Shown in pieces: positions 33,636 through 44,662 of a DNA stretch of 64,000 bases. The notes beneath the pieces were generated by a model. That model was not told the origin of the DNA and did not search any database. It saw nothing but the letters and a program-made list of their open reading frames with translations. Every line of letters begins with the position of its first letter. The stretch's first letter is position 1. The DNA comes from Crossaster papposus (taxonomy: Eukaryota > Echinodermata > Asteroidea > Velatida > Solasteridae): contig JBAIAA010000537.1 of NCBI GenBank assembly GCA_037893245.1, positions 496,001 to 560,000 on the forward strand, read 5' to 3'. Both the position numbers and the translations under genes were made by a program.

Positions 33636-34502
33636 TCACTGTCTGCCTTTTCGACAAATAAGCTTTTTAGTAGATTTTCTGAAAGCTTCATTTCTCCAGC
33701 AATAGATGACCGTGTTGAGCCAAGAATTGCTGTAGCGCAAACTTTCAATGAAAATTATTATTAAGAAGTTTACTTCTCCCAAGAACATTGTCAGTGTGGG
33801 CAGCCATGTGACGCAGACGGTGCCTGTGATAATCATAAATGTTTTGAAAGCTTTTACATTTGATCGATGAAGCTGAACCTGTGCATCGTCAGCATTGATC
33901 TCAGCTGCTGCTATACGCCGTGCCTGATGCCTCGCTATCAATATCATTTTCTCATACAGAACAATTATAATAAAAACAACTGATATTAAAAACAAAATAT
34001 CAATTACGTCTTCAATTATTTCCAACTTTTCAAAATGCTGAGCTACTATGCGGAAAGTGAACAGAACAAGACAGAGTAAAGTTGCACATGTCAAGGCAAT
34101 GCAAGCTCGTCTTTTGGTGACTAATGTTGGCAGTTTGAGAGGTTGTGATACTGCAATGTAGCGGACCACAGTAACCACAACCAGAATGCACAATTCCAGC
34201 ATTTGAAAAAAAATAGCTATACTTTGAAGGACTGGTATATCAACATGCAGCATGAAACCTGCATAAAGAAGACCAAATATGCCTACTCCAACATCGGTAA
34301 TCGTTAGGGCTACTACCAGCAGCTTAGTAACGTCATGCATGTCATGTATGCCATGTAACACCAGCAGAGAAAACGAGTTGCAGATGATGCAAAACAAGCA
34401 GTTTAAACTAAGAACACAGATACGTATGTAGAAACAATTTTTGTCTTCGTAGATTTCGTTTGCAAGTGATGAATGTCCACACAGTCCTGATACGTTTTCC
34501 AT
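33636..34502 (-). CDS. Rhodopsin-class G-protein-coupled receptor, unit B copy (288 aa)
   Basis: Same receptor family as the unit A gene, with the same seven-helix layout: Asp in TM2 (TITDVGVG), VRY in place of DRY, VTWLP in TM6 and NTVIYCWRN in TM7. It has two more residues than A after TM6 (LTMFLGEVNF). The Met shared with A (MENVSG) is used as start; an in-frame Met 21 codons upstream (34565) would give 309 residues, but that extension carries a stop in A. The glycosylation site of A reads GHSS here. It is far more similar to the unit C copy than to A. LINE-gamma sits less than 200 bp downstream of its stop (gene reads leftward), so it may affect the 3' end of the transcript. Ligand unknown; open and plausibly functional. 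Confidence 0.85.
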   Translation of the reverse strand: MENVSGLCGHSSLANEIYEDKNCFYIRICVLSLNCLFCIICNSFSLLVLHGIHDMHDVTKLLVVALTITDVGVGIFGLLYAGFMLHVDIPVLQSIAIFFQMLELCILVVVTVVRYIAVSQPLKLPTLVTKRRACIALTCATLLCLVLFTFRIVAQHFEKLEIIEDVIDILFLISVVFIIIVLYEKMILIARHQARRIAAAEINADDAQVQLHRSNVKAFKTFMIITGTVCVTWLPTLTMFLGEVNFLIIIFIESLRYSNSWLNTVIYCWRNEAFRKSTKKLICRKGRQ

Positions 34503-34565
34503 TTTAAGAGGCTGTGATATTCCGTGTGCGGTAGATTCAAGCTCGCTTGACAGGCACTTGATCAA

Positions 34566-35850
34566 TCTTCGCAGGAACAGAAAACTAATTCAGCGGTGTA
34601 ATGTGTAAATACTGTTCCTCAGTAGACAGCAGTGGAGCTTCGTTTTCAATGTAGACTTCCATGCTTTTGTACACGAGACAGTGTCCTGGCGACGGGCAGG
34701 GCATTCTTTTCAGAACCACACATTTCACAATAGAAAATTATCCACGTGGTGCTTGCAAAGAACTTATCTTATTTCTTTTCACCATGTAAACCTTCAAATC
34801 TCACACGAGACATCAAATCTAGACACCGTTTACTGTACATCACTGTTTACATTGCTTCAGTATAAGCAGAACGCCATGGATTCACCACCACCAGGGCAAC
34901 CACACTCCCAGACAGTGGCGGACTTCAGAGGAACTCAGAAAGGCTCCTAGCAGAACTGAAACGCAGGGTTAGTGAGGATCATCAGTTGCAATACCACTGC
35001 AAATCAATACCACTGCATTGAGTTTCTCAATTTTAGTTGAACTATAGTGCTGTATTGGATACATACCAACAGGCACATCAAGCAGGTACATCATGGTGCG
35101 GTGTATCTGTCAATTTCGGACGATCTCACTCCAGATGCATACGATACTTCTAATTTAGCATCCAGTAAAAGTCAGTCCATTTGAATTGTCATTAAGCGTG
35201 GTTTCCAGAGTTGTGTTGCAAGGATTGTTTTTGCCAGCGTCTCGTACAGTATACATCAGACGTGATTGTGTGTGTATCGTGTTAGACACGTTTCTACAGC
35301 GTGCAGGTACTAGACGGTTTCCAATCAAAACCAGTGCAAACCGCAGTGGGCCCCATCCAATCCTTGGCAAGGTGTCGTTCAACATTATGCTTTTGCTAAT
35401 GCAAGCTGCATATTTAGCATGAATTTATTTATTCAAATCAACTACTTAGCTTCCCAAAATGCTTCCCATGCAGTGATACCTTGATTGCATTCTTCCAGTG
35501 ATCATCACTGAGAACCATGCACTGTTTGGAAAATGGTACGTGAAAACCCTTTTAGGGTAGTTCATGGTCAGACAAGATGAGCAGCACACTCAGATAATGC
35601 GGTATCGACCGTTTCAAACGAAACAACGCTATAATTATTACCGAGGATCGAAACTCACAAGATAAAAAAAGTCTCCCGATAATCCTCGAACGGCGGTTTC
35701 TTTGTCAAAATGTGTCCTCGGTCGCGATAGGGTTAATGGGGATGCCGTAGTACAGGAACAAAGGGAAACACAACATGGCCTCGGTGATTATTTTTCACGA
35801 CTGTGTGTACATTTTTCTGTAGGCCTATAGAACTATAGATCCAGTCAAAT
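34566..35850. other. Flank upstream of GPCR, no gene seen (unit B)
   Basis: Matches 14330-15868 of A, with a deletion near 35450 (the stretch equivalent to about 15295-15460 of A). No coding exon could be supported. Confidence 0.5.
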
Positions 35851-37260
35851 TTTCAATTACAAATATTATCTAGCTGATATTACTGAAAGGACGCTAACTG
35901 CATAATCGACAATGGGCTAATTTTCTCTAATCACGTCATAAAGCATTTATGGTTTAGAAAGTGCAGTCTAGAAAGTGCACTCATTATACTGTGCGCTCTA
36001 CACAGACGTGCCGCCCGGTTACCCGTCCGCCATTTTGTTAGTGGTCAACAGTAAAATGCCCGGATGTATCATGCACTTCAACGGCGCAGCAGCTATAAAA
36101 TCAGTAAACTTTATTGGCCGTTTAATGTCGGTCTCATAGTGACATTGCTTGTTGTACTTTAGACAGGCAGTTTCATCGGTAAATTTATCCCTATTTTATC
36201 CAGAGTCAATGGCGGATGCAGATGTATTACACGATAATCTGACAAGCCGGATTTGCATGTTGCTCGGTTTAATAACCACCATGGTTTCACTCAAAATGGA
36301 AGTGTTTTAAAAATAAAATATACACAGGTGACATTGTCCGGTTGGTCGTGGTGGTACCTCAACTGCCGGCACGCGATTTTTTTCAAAATAGGATTGCCTT
36401 TACGAGACAATTCTTGCTCTTGATTGGTCGAAAACTTCTACGTCAACAACTTGGTAATTCAACATGTTTGTGCCCATTTTATTTCGATTCGATCAACATG
36501 ATCAAGAAATACGCACAGAAAAACCTTTTCAAAACCACCCGACTTTTTGTAAGTAGCAGATTTATTACACTTGTTACCGATTATGCATTCATGTATTCAT
36601 GATGTTCCAGTACGCACAACTGGCCACTTCCCTGTTTTCTTTGCGTCTTTCCATCCTTGTCAAGTTGGTCATCATAGGCTATTGTGTCGGTGGTGTGTAT
36701 TGTGTGCATTATGTATAGCATTCGCTTCAGGCATGTCTCAGGAGGCTGGCAGCGTCTTTTATCAGTTTATTAGCCCATTGTGGTGTGTGCCGTTGATCGC
36801 TTTGTGACCAATGCAGTATTACTGTGCCATTTTTGCAGCGGATGTAGAATTTATAGTCGCTGTCAGAATGGTTTGTCGCTATCGTTTTGACCTCTGGAGC
36901 ATTCATTACCCGGCAATCGATTTTTAAAAAGTTTTGATTTTTGTAAATCAAATTTTTGGACCAAAACAGATTTGGACATGTCAGGTCTGACAAAAGTCCA
37001 GGAAAAAATCTGTTTCTATAACTTCCAATAAAAATTATCTGGTCGGCCATGTTGTTTTTTTCATTGAAAATGCATTGAAAAAACACGAATTTGCTCAAAA
37101 TGGTTAGGACTAAATTAACAAGTCAATTATTTGTATGACTCGAGTCATTAGATCAAAAACGTCGACGAGTTGAGTCACAGTGTGTAGTGAGTCGAGTCAT
37201 GTAATTAGTTCGAGTCACAGATATTTGAACAATACACAATAAGCTAACACATTACAGAAA
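35851..37260. other. Inter-unit spacer, unique in this window
   Basis: Sequence between unit B and LINE-alpha of unit C. No convincing gene. The short frame from 36056 (MPGCIMHF) lies after a GCCATTTTG-type context but ends in 28 codons. Bases 37130-37230 hold several GAGTCA/TGACTC motifs (ACTCGAGTCATTAG, GTCGAGTCATG, TCGAGTCACAG), which may be the end of an unrecognised repeat. The A/B junction lacks this whole block. Confidence 0.5.
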
Positions 37261-37579
37261 CACAAACTGGAAGTCTACGACACGGTGTATGTTTGTTGTA
37301 TCATTAGAATATGTGTCCTTACAGCGGACTACAGCGACCTGTGATGTTCCGACAGGTTTTCTAATGGCCAACCAGTATTACCCGTCCTGTACCCCCATCA
37401 GAAACGGCACCAAACCAACGACGGCAGCCAGTATCCCAGACCAGAGCACCCCGACACATTATCGAGGCCAGAGGAGTGAAACCGACATTCGAAAATGGTC
37501 AGGGAGCTGCTCAACCCATAAGGGAAGGTTCTAAAATAGACATAACAGATGGCATTATCTGCAATCAAAGTTCCGGGGT

Positions 37580-38340
37580 TTCTCATTCTTCCATCTTAAT
37601 GTGAGAAGCCTCATAAACAAATTTGACCCTTTTAAGATTGTAATGTCTTTAGAAATCCATTCGACATCATCTGCCTAAACGAAACTTTTTGCGACGCCTC
37701 AATCTCTGATGATGAGATAACTCTATCAAATTATTCTATTGTCAGAAAAAACAGGAACCGACATGGTGGCGGGGTTGCAATTTACATTTGAGATACCCTA
37801 ATGTTCTCTCGTCGTGAAGATCTCGAAATAGATGATGTCGAGTGTATATGAGTTGAAATTAAGTGTAAACAACAGCCTGTGCTTATCAGTTCTATTTAAT
37901 AGGCCTCCTTCAAGCTCTGTCGAATTTATGGGAACACTGAGTGATATCCTTAATAAGGCCTCGTGTGAATGTAAAGAAATTATTACAACTGGGGACTTTA
38001 TTTGTGATGTTTCAAAGGAACGCGGTAGTATGCAATCACATCCAATTATTTCTTATTTTAATTTGTTCCAAATGGCGCAACTCATACAGGACCCAACACG
38101 TGTCACTGAATCCATTCAAACTACCATCGATCTAATTTTTTCCACCCAGAGCTCATAAAGAACTGGTGTGTAATTACCAGTCCTAATCAGTGATCATTAT
38201 CTTGTTTATGGGCTACACAGTTGGAAAACAGCAAAAATGAAAGGTCGTTCAATACATTTTCGATGTCTACAAAATATAGACAGTGATGCATTTACGGACG
38301 ATCTCCGTAATGTATCATGACAATAATGTTTTGGGTTGTT
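37580..38340 (+). pseudogene. LINE-alpha, 5' part with AP-endonuclease domain (unit C)
   Basis: Best preserved copy of the endonuclease region. FHLNVRSLINKF is near 37590 and NETFCDASISDDEITLSNYS at about 37680. The open stretch 37832-38158 runs through ITTGDFICDVS to LIQDPTRVTESIQTTIDLIF. Stops remain at two places in the first half. The frame then reads SDHYLVYG and on to the T1 target site. Upstream sequence from about 37290 is open for about 80 codons (to 37534) and may be the remains of the 5' region, but no domain is recognised. Confidence 0.8.
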
Positions 38341-38341
38341 A
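38340..38341. other. Empty TA target site of transposon T1
   Basis: Copy C reads TTGGGTTGTTATGATGTTGA with a single TA, where A and B have T1 between two TA dinucleotides. The LINE sequence is continuous across it, with no footprint. Confidence 0.93.
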
Positions 38342-39010
38342 TGATGTTGATAATGCGTGGTGTATATGGCACTTCATATTTATGAGTATTATTATTCGCC
38401 AGTCAAAACCAAACGCATTCAAGGTGCCTCAGTTAACTTGAGTACCGTGGCTCGATAGCGAAATTCTTAAACTTTTGCGGCAGCGCGATCGTGTACACAA
38501 AATTTTCAAGAACACAGGCTACAAATCTATTGGGATTCATACAAAAACCTGCGGAACAATATAATATAACTAATAAAATCCGCAGTAAAAAGAGTAAATA
38601 CTACACATCCGACATAGAAGAAAATAAAAGTAATTCATCAATGCTGTGGAAAACTCTGAAGGAGGTACTCCCTAAGAAACAAAAAATCTTTACCAAATTC
38701 GATTACTTCCCCCAATGGGGAATATATTGACGATATCGCCGACATTGCTGTTACATTAAATGAACACTTTTCAACAATCGACAAGCGTACTGCTGGAAAT
38801 TACCCTTTGCGTAAACTTGAAATAGATGGCAATACTGACGCCTCTATCTTTGATTCTCTAGATGAAGAATGCGTAGTACCTAATATTACAGAAGAGTTTG
38901 TTCAAAAGCAAATATCATCCATGTCGGTTTGGGAAAGCAACTGGTCCGGATGGAATTAGTGTTAAAATGATTAAAATTGCTTCACCTTATATTATATCAT
39001 AACCTCTTTA
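38342..39010 (+). pseudogene. LINE-alpha, reverse transcriptase N-terminal part (unit C)
   Basis: Follows copy A (ITNKIRSKKSKYYTSDIEEN at about 38560; SSMSVGKATGPDG region at about 38915, here frameshifted by one extra T). It ends near 39010 at CTTTAGCTC, where a 2.1-kb block is inserted. Confidence 0.82.
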
Positions 39011-41098
39011 GCTCGCTTGGTTTTCACGTTCTTATCATACTCAAAAATCACGTAGGCCCCTAATAGTCACGTAAATAAAGTAACGTGATTCGTCAACGTT
39101 ACCGTAACACGTGTAAATCACGTTAAAATATGACCACTCATGCACTTGATCAAATAACGGGTTTGTAACCCTTATATTTGGCGTGCTGAAAATACGTGAT
39201 TATTTCGTTTTTAAAACAGCGACAGATTCGGTTCTTAATTTACCAATAATTCGCTGGTGAAAATCAAGTGATTGTCACTGGTTATTCAGCTATAGTCATC
39301 TTACGACTTCGCATTACGATATAGCACGTTCTTATTTGGTTTTTAAAACACCAAAAATTTGGGTTCTTAAGTTACCATCAAATCACTGATGAAAATCACG
39401 TGATTGTCACTGGTTATTTAGCTAGTCATCTTACGACTCCGCATAACGTTAATTGTTGGTGTATATATCACGTTCTTATTTGGTTTTTAAAACACTAAAT
39501 ATTTTGGATCTTAAGTTATCGTCAAATCACTGGTGAAAATCACGTGATTGTCACTGGTTCTACAGCAACTGACCAATCAGAAGTGGGGAAATTTGTGTTC
39601 ACAATTTGTGTTAAATTGTGGTATTTAGTCAAACAATTACTTTTGTTACCATAACATGTAATTATTTAAACGATTCCATTATTGAATTTGGATTTTTGTG
39701 CAAACATAGTTAAAAAATCGCATTACATTTCATTCGTTTTCATTAAAATTTTGACATTTTTCATAAAAAAAATAGCTGTGGCTTCGTCGTAGACAAAAAA
39801 GCGCAGTATAAAACTAACTAACGACAATGGCTAAGTTTGTAGCCATTATATCTAATAGGATTAAGCCCCAGTCCCACTGAAGCCGGATATGCTACGGATC
39901 GCCCCGTATCGCCCCGGATGGCCCCGGATAAAACAGACGTTTGATTCGGGGTCATCCGGGGTGGTCCGGGAAGGCAATCGAAAAAAAAGTGACATGTTCC
40001 CCGGTCCTACTACGGTTCTACTACGGTTTGACTACGGTTCCGCCACGGATAGGCCCGGATCATCCCGGATGTGCCACGGTTCACCCCGGATGATCCCGGA
40101 TACACTACGGTTCATCCGGAAATTACCTTAGTGAATCCGTGGTGACACCGTAGTCCGGGGTCATCCGTAGTGTATCCGGGGTCATCCGTAGTGGAACCGT
40201 AGTGGAACCGTGTGTGAACCAACTCCCGTTTCATCCCGGATAAACACGGTTACACTACGGTTATGCTACGGTTTATCCCGGATACACTACGGATCATCAC
40301 GGTCGCACTACGGTTTCACTACGGTTCTCCGCCGCCCCCTCTCCCTTCCCGGATGGCCCCGGTTCACCCCGGATGCTAGATGTTGATCCGGGGTGACGCT
40401 CGACTTCCCGGACGTACTACGGATGTCCCCGGATGGTCCCGGACTGGCTACGGTTCATCACGGTTTGACTACGGTTCCAATCCCGGATGACCCCGGATAT
40501 GAACCGTAGTGCATCCGGGGTGATCCGTAGCGTATCCGGCTTTCGGTGGGACTGGGCCTTTAGGTTATTATTGTATGTATGTGTAATAAGTTAATTCTAA
40601 TGTGTAATAAGTTAGTTCCCATGGTATTATTTCATTACGCAATTTGTCCACGCAGTTAATAATTTATGTACATAATTAGAGTGTTAATTTGTTTATCTTG
40701 CCAAACCGAGAACGTCATAATTAGGTGCGGAAAACGTGACAAAAGAACGGGCCAATAAGGTGAACAATTGGTGTAAAAAACGTGATCCGAGAACGAACCG
40801 AGAACGTCATAATCGGGTGCAAAAAAAGTGACAAAAGAACGGGCCAATAAGGTGTAAAAACGTGCCAGGGAGGAAACAATGACGTTATAGTGAAGTGTGC
40901 GAAACTCGTGATTCAAGAAAGCTCCGATAACGTTATTTGTATGGTGAAATTATCGTTATTTCAACGTGAATAAATCACGTGAATATTTGGAACGCATTAA
41001 CGCCTATCACGTGATTTTTCACGTGTCTCAAGAACGTAACTTGCATCATATTTATCCCCTAAAAATAACGTGTTTTTTCACGTTCCTCTGTTTATTGG
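39011..41098. mobile_element. 2.1-kb E-box-rich DNA element inserted in LINE-alpha (unit C only)
   Basis: The block interrupts LINE-alpha. The target lost about 75 bp (between CTTTAGCTC and ACCAATTCACAAGG), so no target duplication is visible. Both end regions are packed with CACGTGA, TCACGTT and AACGTGA motifs. The left part has about three diverged direct repeats of roughly 130-145 bp (39205-39560, with TTTTTAAAACA and AAATCACGTGATTGTCACTG). The right part has a roughly 95-bp repeat (GAGAACGTCATAAT at about 40705 and 40800). The core 39563-40690 is shared with the element at 62655. No transposase was found. Probably a non-autonomous DNA transposon of unknown superfamily. Confidence 0.65.
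39864..40559. mobile_element. 696-bp fold-back element built of CCGGAT/ACGGTT repeats (TTA flanks)
   Basis: The element starts AGCCCCAGTCCCACTGAAGC and ends, reverse-complemented, AGGCCCAGTCCCACCGAAAG. The next bases (CCGGATATGCTACGGATC and CCGGATACGCTACGGATC) extend the inverted repeat. It is flanked by TTA on both sides (39861-39863 and 40560-40562). The related core at 63482 reads ATCTAATAGGAATAGGTTATT without it, giving an independent empty site. The interior is almost entirely short words of the kind CCCCGGATGA, CTACGGTT and CCGTAGTG in both orientations. It has no coding content. The 3-bp TTA duplication suggests a PIF/Harbinger-type MITE; the family is inferred. Confidence 0.82.
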
Positions 41099-42660
41099 GA
41101 CCAATTCACAAGGGAGGAGATAAATGTAGCAAAGGTAACTATCGACCTATTTCTATACTGCTAATTATCTCCAAAATTTTAGAAAGATGGGTGCACTCAT
41201 CGGTATATAGATACCTTGATAAAAACAATCTGATTTCTAGTTGCCAGTCAGGATTTAGACCCCTGCACTCAACTGAAAGCACCCTATACACGACATAACA
41301 AACAAGTGTTTTGTGGCCATGGAGAATGGACAAGTTACAGGCAGTGTGTTTTGTAGATCTCAGTAAAGCATTTGATTGTGTTGATAATGAAATCTTACTA
41401 AAAAAACTAGAAAGGATGAACATGCCATATTCTGTAATTAGTTGGTTTAAGTCGTACCTAAGTGATCGTAGTCAGTCTGTAAATATTGGCGGCAACACAT
41501 CGAAGGTCCTGTCCGTAAACGCTGGTGTTCCACAGGGGTCGATACTAGGTCCACTTGTATTCATTGTTTATACTAGTGATCTTCCATTTTGTATATCCCC
41601 AAACTGCAACTTATTTATGTACGCTGGTGACTCCACGTTAATGTGTAGCTTCTCCAACATTAATATAATGGAAAGTAGCGTAAATACAACTCTTATTAGT
41701 TTTCACAACTGGTGCGTAAAAAAACAAGCTAGTATTAAATACCACCAAAACCAAATTTATGCTTATTGGTATAAGGCAGAAAATATGTAGGCCTAATGTT
41801 GATTTAAATGTATGCATTGCTGGTAGCCGAATTGAAAACGTGAAGTCTTATAAATGCTTGGGTGTAGTTATTGATGAAGCATTAAGTTGGGGCCCACATG
41901 TCGAATACATAAGGAAAACTGTTGTATCTAAATTAGGTATACTAATTAGGTATACTAGAGTATTGTTGTATCCCCGGTGTGGGGAGGAATGTACATATCT
42001 CACGATAAACAAAATTAATGTCTCAAAAGAGCCGCGCAAATAATCCTTAAATGTACCTTTCTCACCCCTTCAGAGGATATGTTTGTTTGTCTTAATTGGG
42101 ATCCTTTTTCAAAAAGAGTTAAGTGAAAAAAGGCTATTCTTGTCTTTAAAAGTCTCAACAAAATGACTCCTCTGTACATGACAAACTTTTCACACCACTT
42201 ACAGTTATTTGCAAAACAAAGCAATCAACCCACACTAATAACAGGAAAGTTCCATTCGCCAAAAAATCTGCCCGAACAATTGCGAACATTGGACTCATTA
42301 AGCACATTTAAATCGGAGCTCCGACATGTCATCCGTTATGCCAATTGCCCTGATCTACGGAGTTATAACTTGGTTGCCACTATAATGTGGAGCCGGATGG
42401 GAATTTCCCCTTCTCTTTTATCCACCAAAAGGTTTTGTTTGCGGATTTTCGCCAATCTCGTTAATTAGAATTAGTATCAATGGATTCTTGTAAAATTCTT
42501 GTACGTTTGTAAATATTATGTTTGTAACTTTCTGTAAATGTTGTTGTTGTTATTTGCACTGTTATTTTATTTAATGATGTATACAGGGCCCCAATGAAAA
42601 CCAGTTTTAAATTGTTTGGGCATACCCTGGGTAAAGAAATGGAATAAATAAATAAATAAA
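41099..42660 (+). pseudogene. LINE-alpha, reverse transcriptase C-terminal part and 3' end (unit C)
   Basis: Resumes at ACCAATTCACAAGG with NYRPISILLIISKILERW, SGFRPLHSTESTL, FVDLSKAFDCVDNEIL and NAGVPQGSILGPLVFIVYTS. The catalytic box is MYAGDSTL: the first Asp of the expected YADD is Gly, a loss of a catalytic residue different from the stop found in A. The frame is open from 41311 to 41790, then shifts (SYKCLGVVIDEALSWGPHVE at about 41850). The AAAT tail is near 42645-42660. Confidence 0.85.
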
Positions 42661-43282
42661 CGAGTTTCGAGAGTCAAAAATTAAAGTGACACCTGAAACT
42701 CGAGTTAGTACCGTGGGTATAGCCATAATTCCACGGCAGCCGGAAAGAGTTCGCCTTTTGCGGACGGCGTGCCGTGTGCAATTTATGGGACTACGGTACA
42801 GCATGTGTACCGTAGTATAAATTGAATGAAAACGACTCAGCGCGCATATATGCGGGGGCGAGTAGCTATTTGAACTATGCTTGGAATGGAATGTCCTCGG
42901 AATTTCACGGGTCTTTTCGACTCTTGCGTCAAGACTGAGTTCGGAAACAAATTGCGTGACAATCGAGGGCGCCCTCAATAAGCCCGTTTTCGGAGTATTG
43001 ATGATTGATGAACTGCATAGACGGGCGGCGCGCCCCGGAACAAATGAAGCAAGACTAGATGTTGACCCGCGACAGAGAGATGACCAAAAACCTGAAATTA
43101 CCGCTAACTAGGACATTAGTGGCTTTTCAATGTTCATGAGTTCATTCATAAGCATGTCCGTGATGTAATAAACCCACCGGAAACCAAACAAAAGTCGTAT
43201 GACGAGCGCAAAGTTGAAACTCGAATACACACACTCCGTTTCGTTAGTCATTGAGAAAAGGATGGTTTTCAGGACAAATTTG
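42661..43282. other. Flank of LINE-alpha, single copy (unit C)
   Basis: Same sequence as the unit duplicated in A (5656 on). The MEWNVLGISRVF frame is again open (42881-43111) but shortened by an internal deletion. No domain recognised. Confidence 0.5.
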
Positions 43283-43526
43283 CAGGGATGTAGTCGAGTC
43301 CATCACAAGTCCCTGCAAGTCCCTATAAGTCCCTATAAGTCCCTGCAAGTCCATCGCAAGTCTTTTAGCTCCAATTTAAATCACAAGCTATTCAAATCAG
43401 CTTTGACAAAGGCATTCCTTTGTCATTGTTCATCCAGTTACTTGTGAATGCCTTTATGAAGGGACTTGTGACTGGCTTCACGAAAAGACTTGTGAAAGGA
43501 CTTGCAGGGACTCGACTACAACCCTG
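43283..43526. mobile_element. hAT-type MITE with perfect 8-bp target duplication (unit C only)
   Basis: The 244-bp insert has ends CAGGGATGTAGTCGAGTCC and, inverted, CAGGGTTGTAGTCGAGTCC. It is flanked by CAAATTTG at 43275-43282 and 43527-43534. Units A (6778-6785) and B (22047-22054) have a single CAAATTTG, the exact empty site. The 8-bp duplication and CAGGG termini are established hAT hallmarks. The interior has AAGTCCCT(A/G)CAAGTCC short repeats. Confidence 0.93.
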
Positions 43527-43576
43527 CAAATTTGACAGTAAAAGTCTAGTATAGTAAATTCTGATACCCGTGTAAA

Positions 43577-43717
43577 GGCCGGTTTATACTTTACGCGGAA
43601 GCCAATGCGAAGCAAATTTCATGAAGTCACGATTAATATAGAAGTTTCATTGTGACGTTCTCCGCTGCCTTAACGAATTCGCTTCGCAATGACATTCGCG
43701 TGAAGTATGAACCGGCC
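43577..43717. mobile_element. Short palindromic MITE GGCCGGTT (unit C)
   Basis: Orthologous copy of 6828-6965, 141 bp. Confidence 0.78.
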
Positions 43718-44662
43718 ATATTGAGTCTCGTAGATATTGTTTAAGAAAAACGTTTGGGAATACGCGGTTCTAGATTTCGGACGTTAGTGGGCAATATTTA
43801 TCCTGAGCCACGCAGAGTTTAACGGGCTCTTGAATTGTCGCCCTCAAACCCTGCGGACATTCGCAGCAATCAATAAACAAGTTGGCCAATACATGATATG
43901 CACGTTCACCCCTGGTATAATGACAATTTCTATCACTATATTTAATTTTATTGGCGTTTACGTAGCTTTTCAGTCTTTATGTTTCTTATTCTGTATAATA
44001 TATAATAGCAAGGCTTTATTTCACGTTCTGTACGTTAATTTTTACAATTTTTCGGATTAATTTTAATTTTTACGTGGGAGGATAAAAATTCATAATTTGT
44101 AAGAACCCCTCAGATGTCCAACCGAATGAACCAATAGAAATGCGCGTTGGTTCGCATGCCTTTGGATGTTTTTCGAACCCCAGCTTTGTCTTCGTCTCTG
44201 GCTTCATTCATACAGTTTAGCAATAGGCTGTAGCCGGATACGGATCCAAAGCCAGGGTTTGGGAAATGGCCTTGGTCTGTTTGTAACGGAGGCTCTGATT
44301 GGGCGCACAATTGTTTGCGCTAATAACCACGGATCTGGCCGAATGTCCGCAGGGGTTTAAGCGCTATTAAATCTAAAAATACCAACAGTATATCTTAGCA
44401 CGATCGCTAGGCGCTGCTGATGAAACTGTCTGCTAAGTTCATAGGCAACAGAACCTACAGGCGGACGTTTTTCTCAGATCGAAAACAATCACCAAATATG
44501 CAGAATGTAAACGTTAAGAGAGTGGCGCTTGTTGAACTAGTCTTGTTTGCAAGACAGTTTAATCGCGGTATGCAGCGCGCGTAGTTCGCCGATGCGGGCG
44601 CCCTCTAACTTACGCCGTATGACCTTCGCTAGGACCGTCTTGTTTATCTGCTCCATCGCTCG
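43718..44662. other. Gene-free conserved spacer (unit C, left part)
   Basis: Matches 6966-7913 of A, without the deletions seen in B. No gene seen. Confidence 0.55.

Larger units (their letters stand above)
15868..37260. repeat. Segmental duplication unit B
   Basis: Colinear with units A and C. Its left end begins inside LINE-alpha (homologous to base 848), so the endonuclease part is missing. It carries T1, T2 and the two insertions LINE-beta and LINE-gamma. Relative to A it lacks about 50 bp at 22362 and about 258 bp at 22741 (between short AAATG direct repeats). Its right flank (35850-37260) is the only full example in the window of the spacer between units. Confidence 0.88.

Noticed and set aside
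36056-36145. Possible THAP-like start MPGCIMHF in the inter-unit spacer
   Set aside because: The frame ends after 28 codons and lacks the C-x(2-4)-C spacing and downstream THAP residues.
38340-38341. Excision of T1 from unit C
   Set aside because: The site has no footprint and reads cleanly through the LINE, so a never-occupied site is simpler than precise excision.
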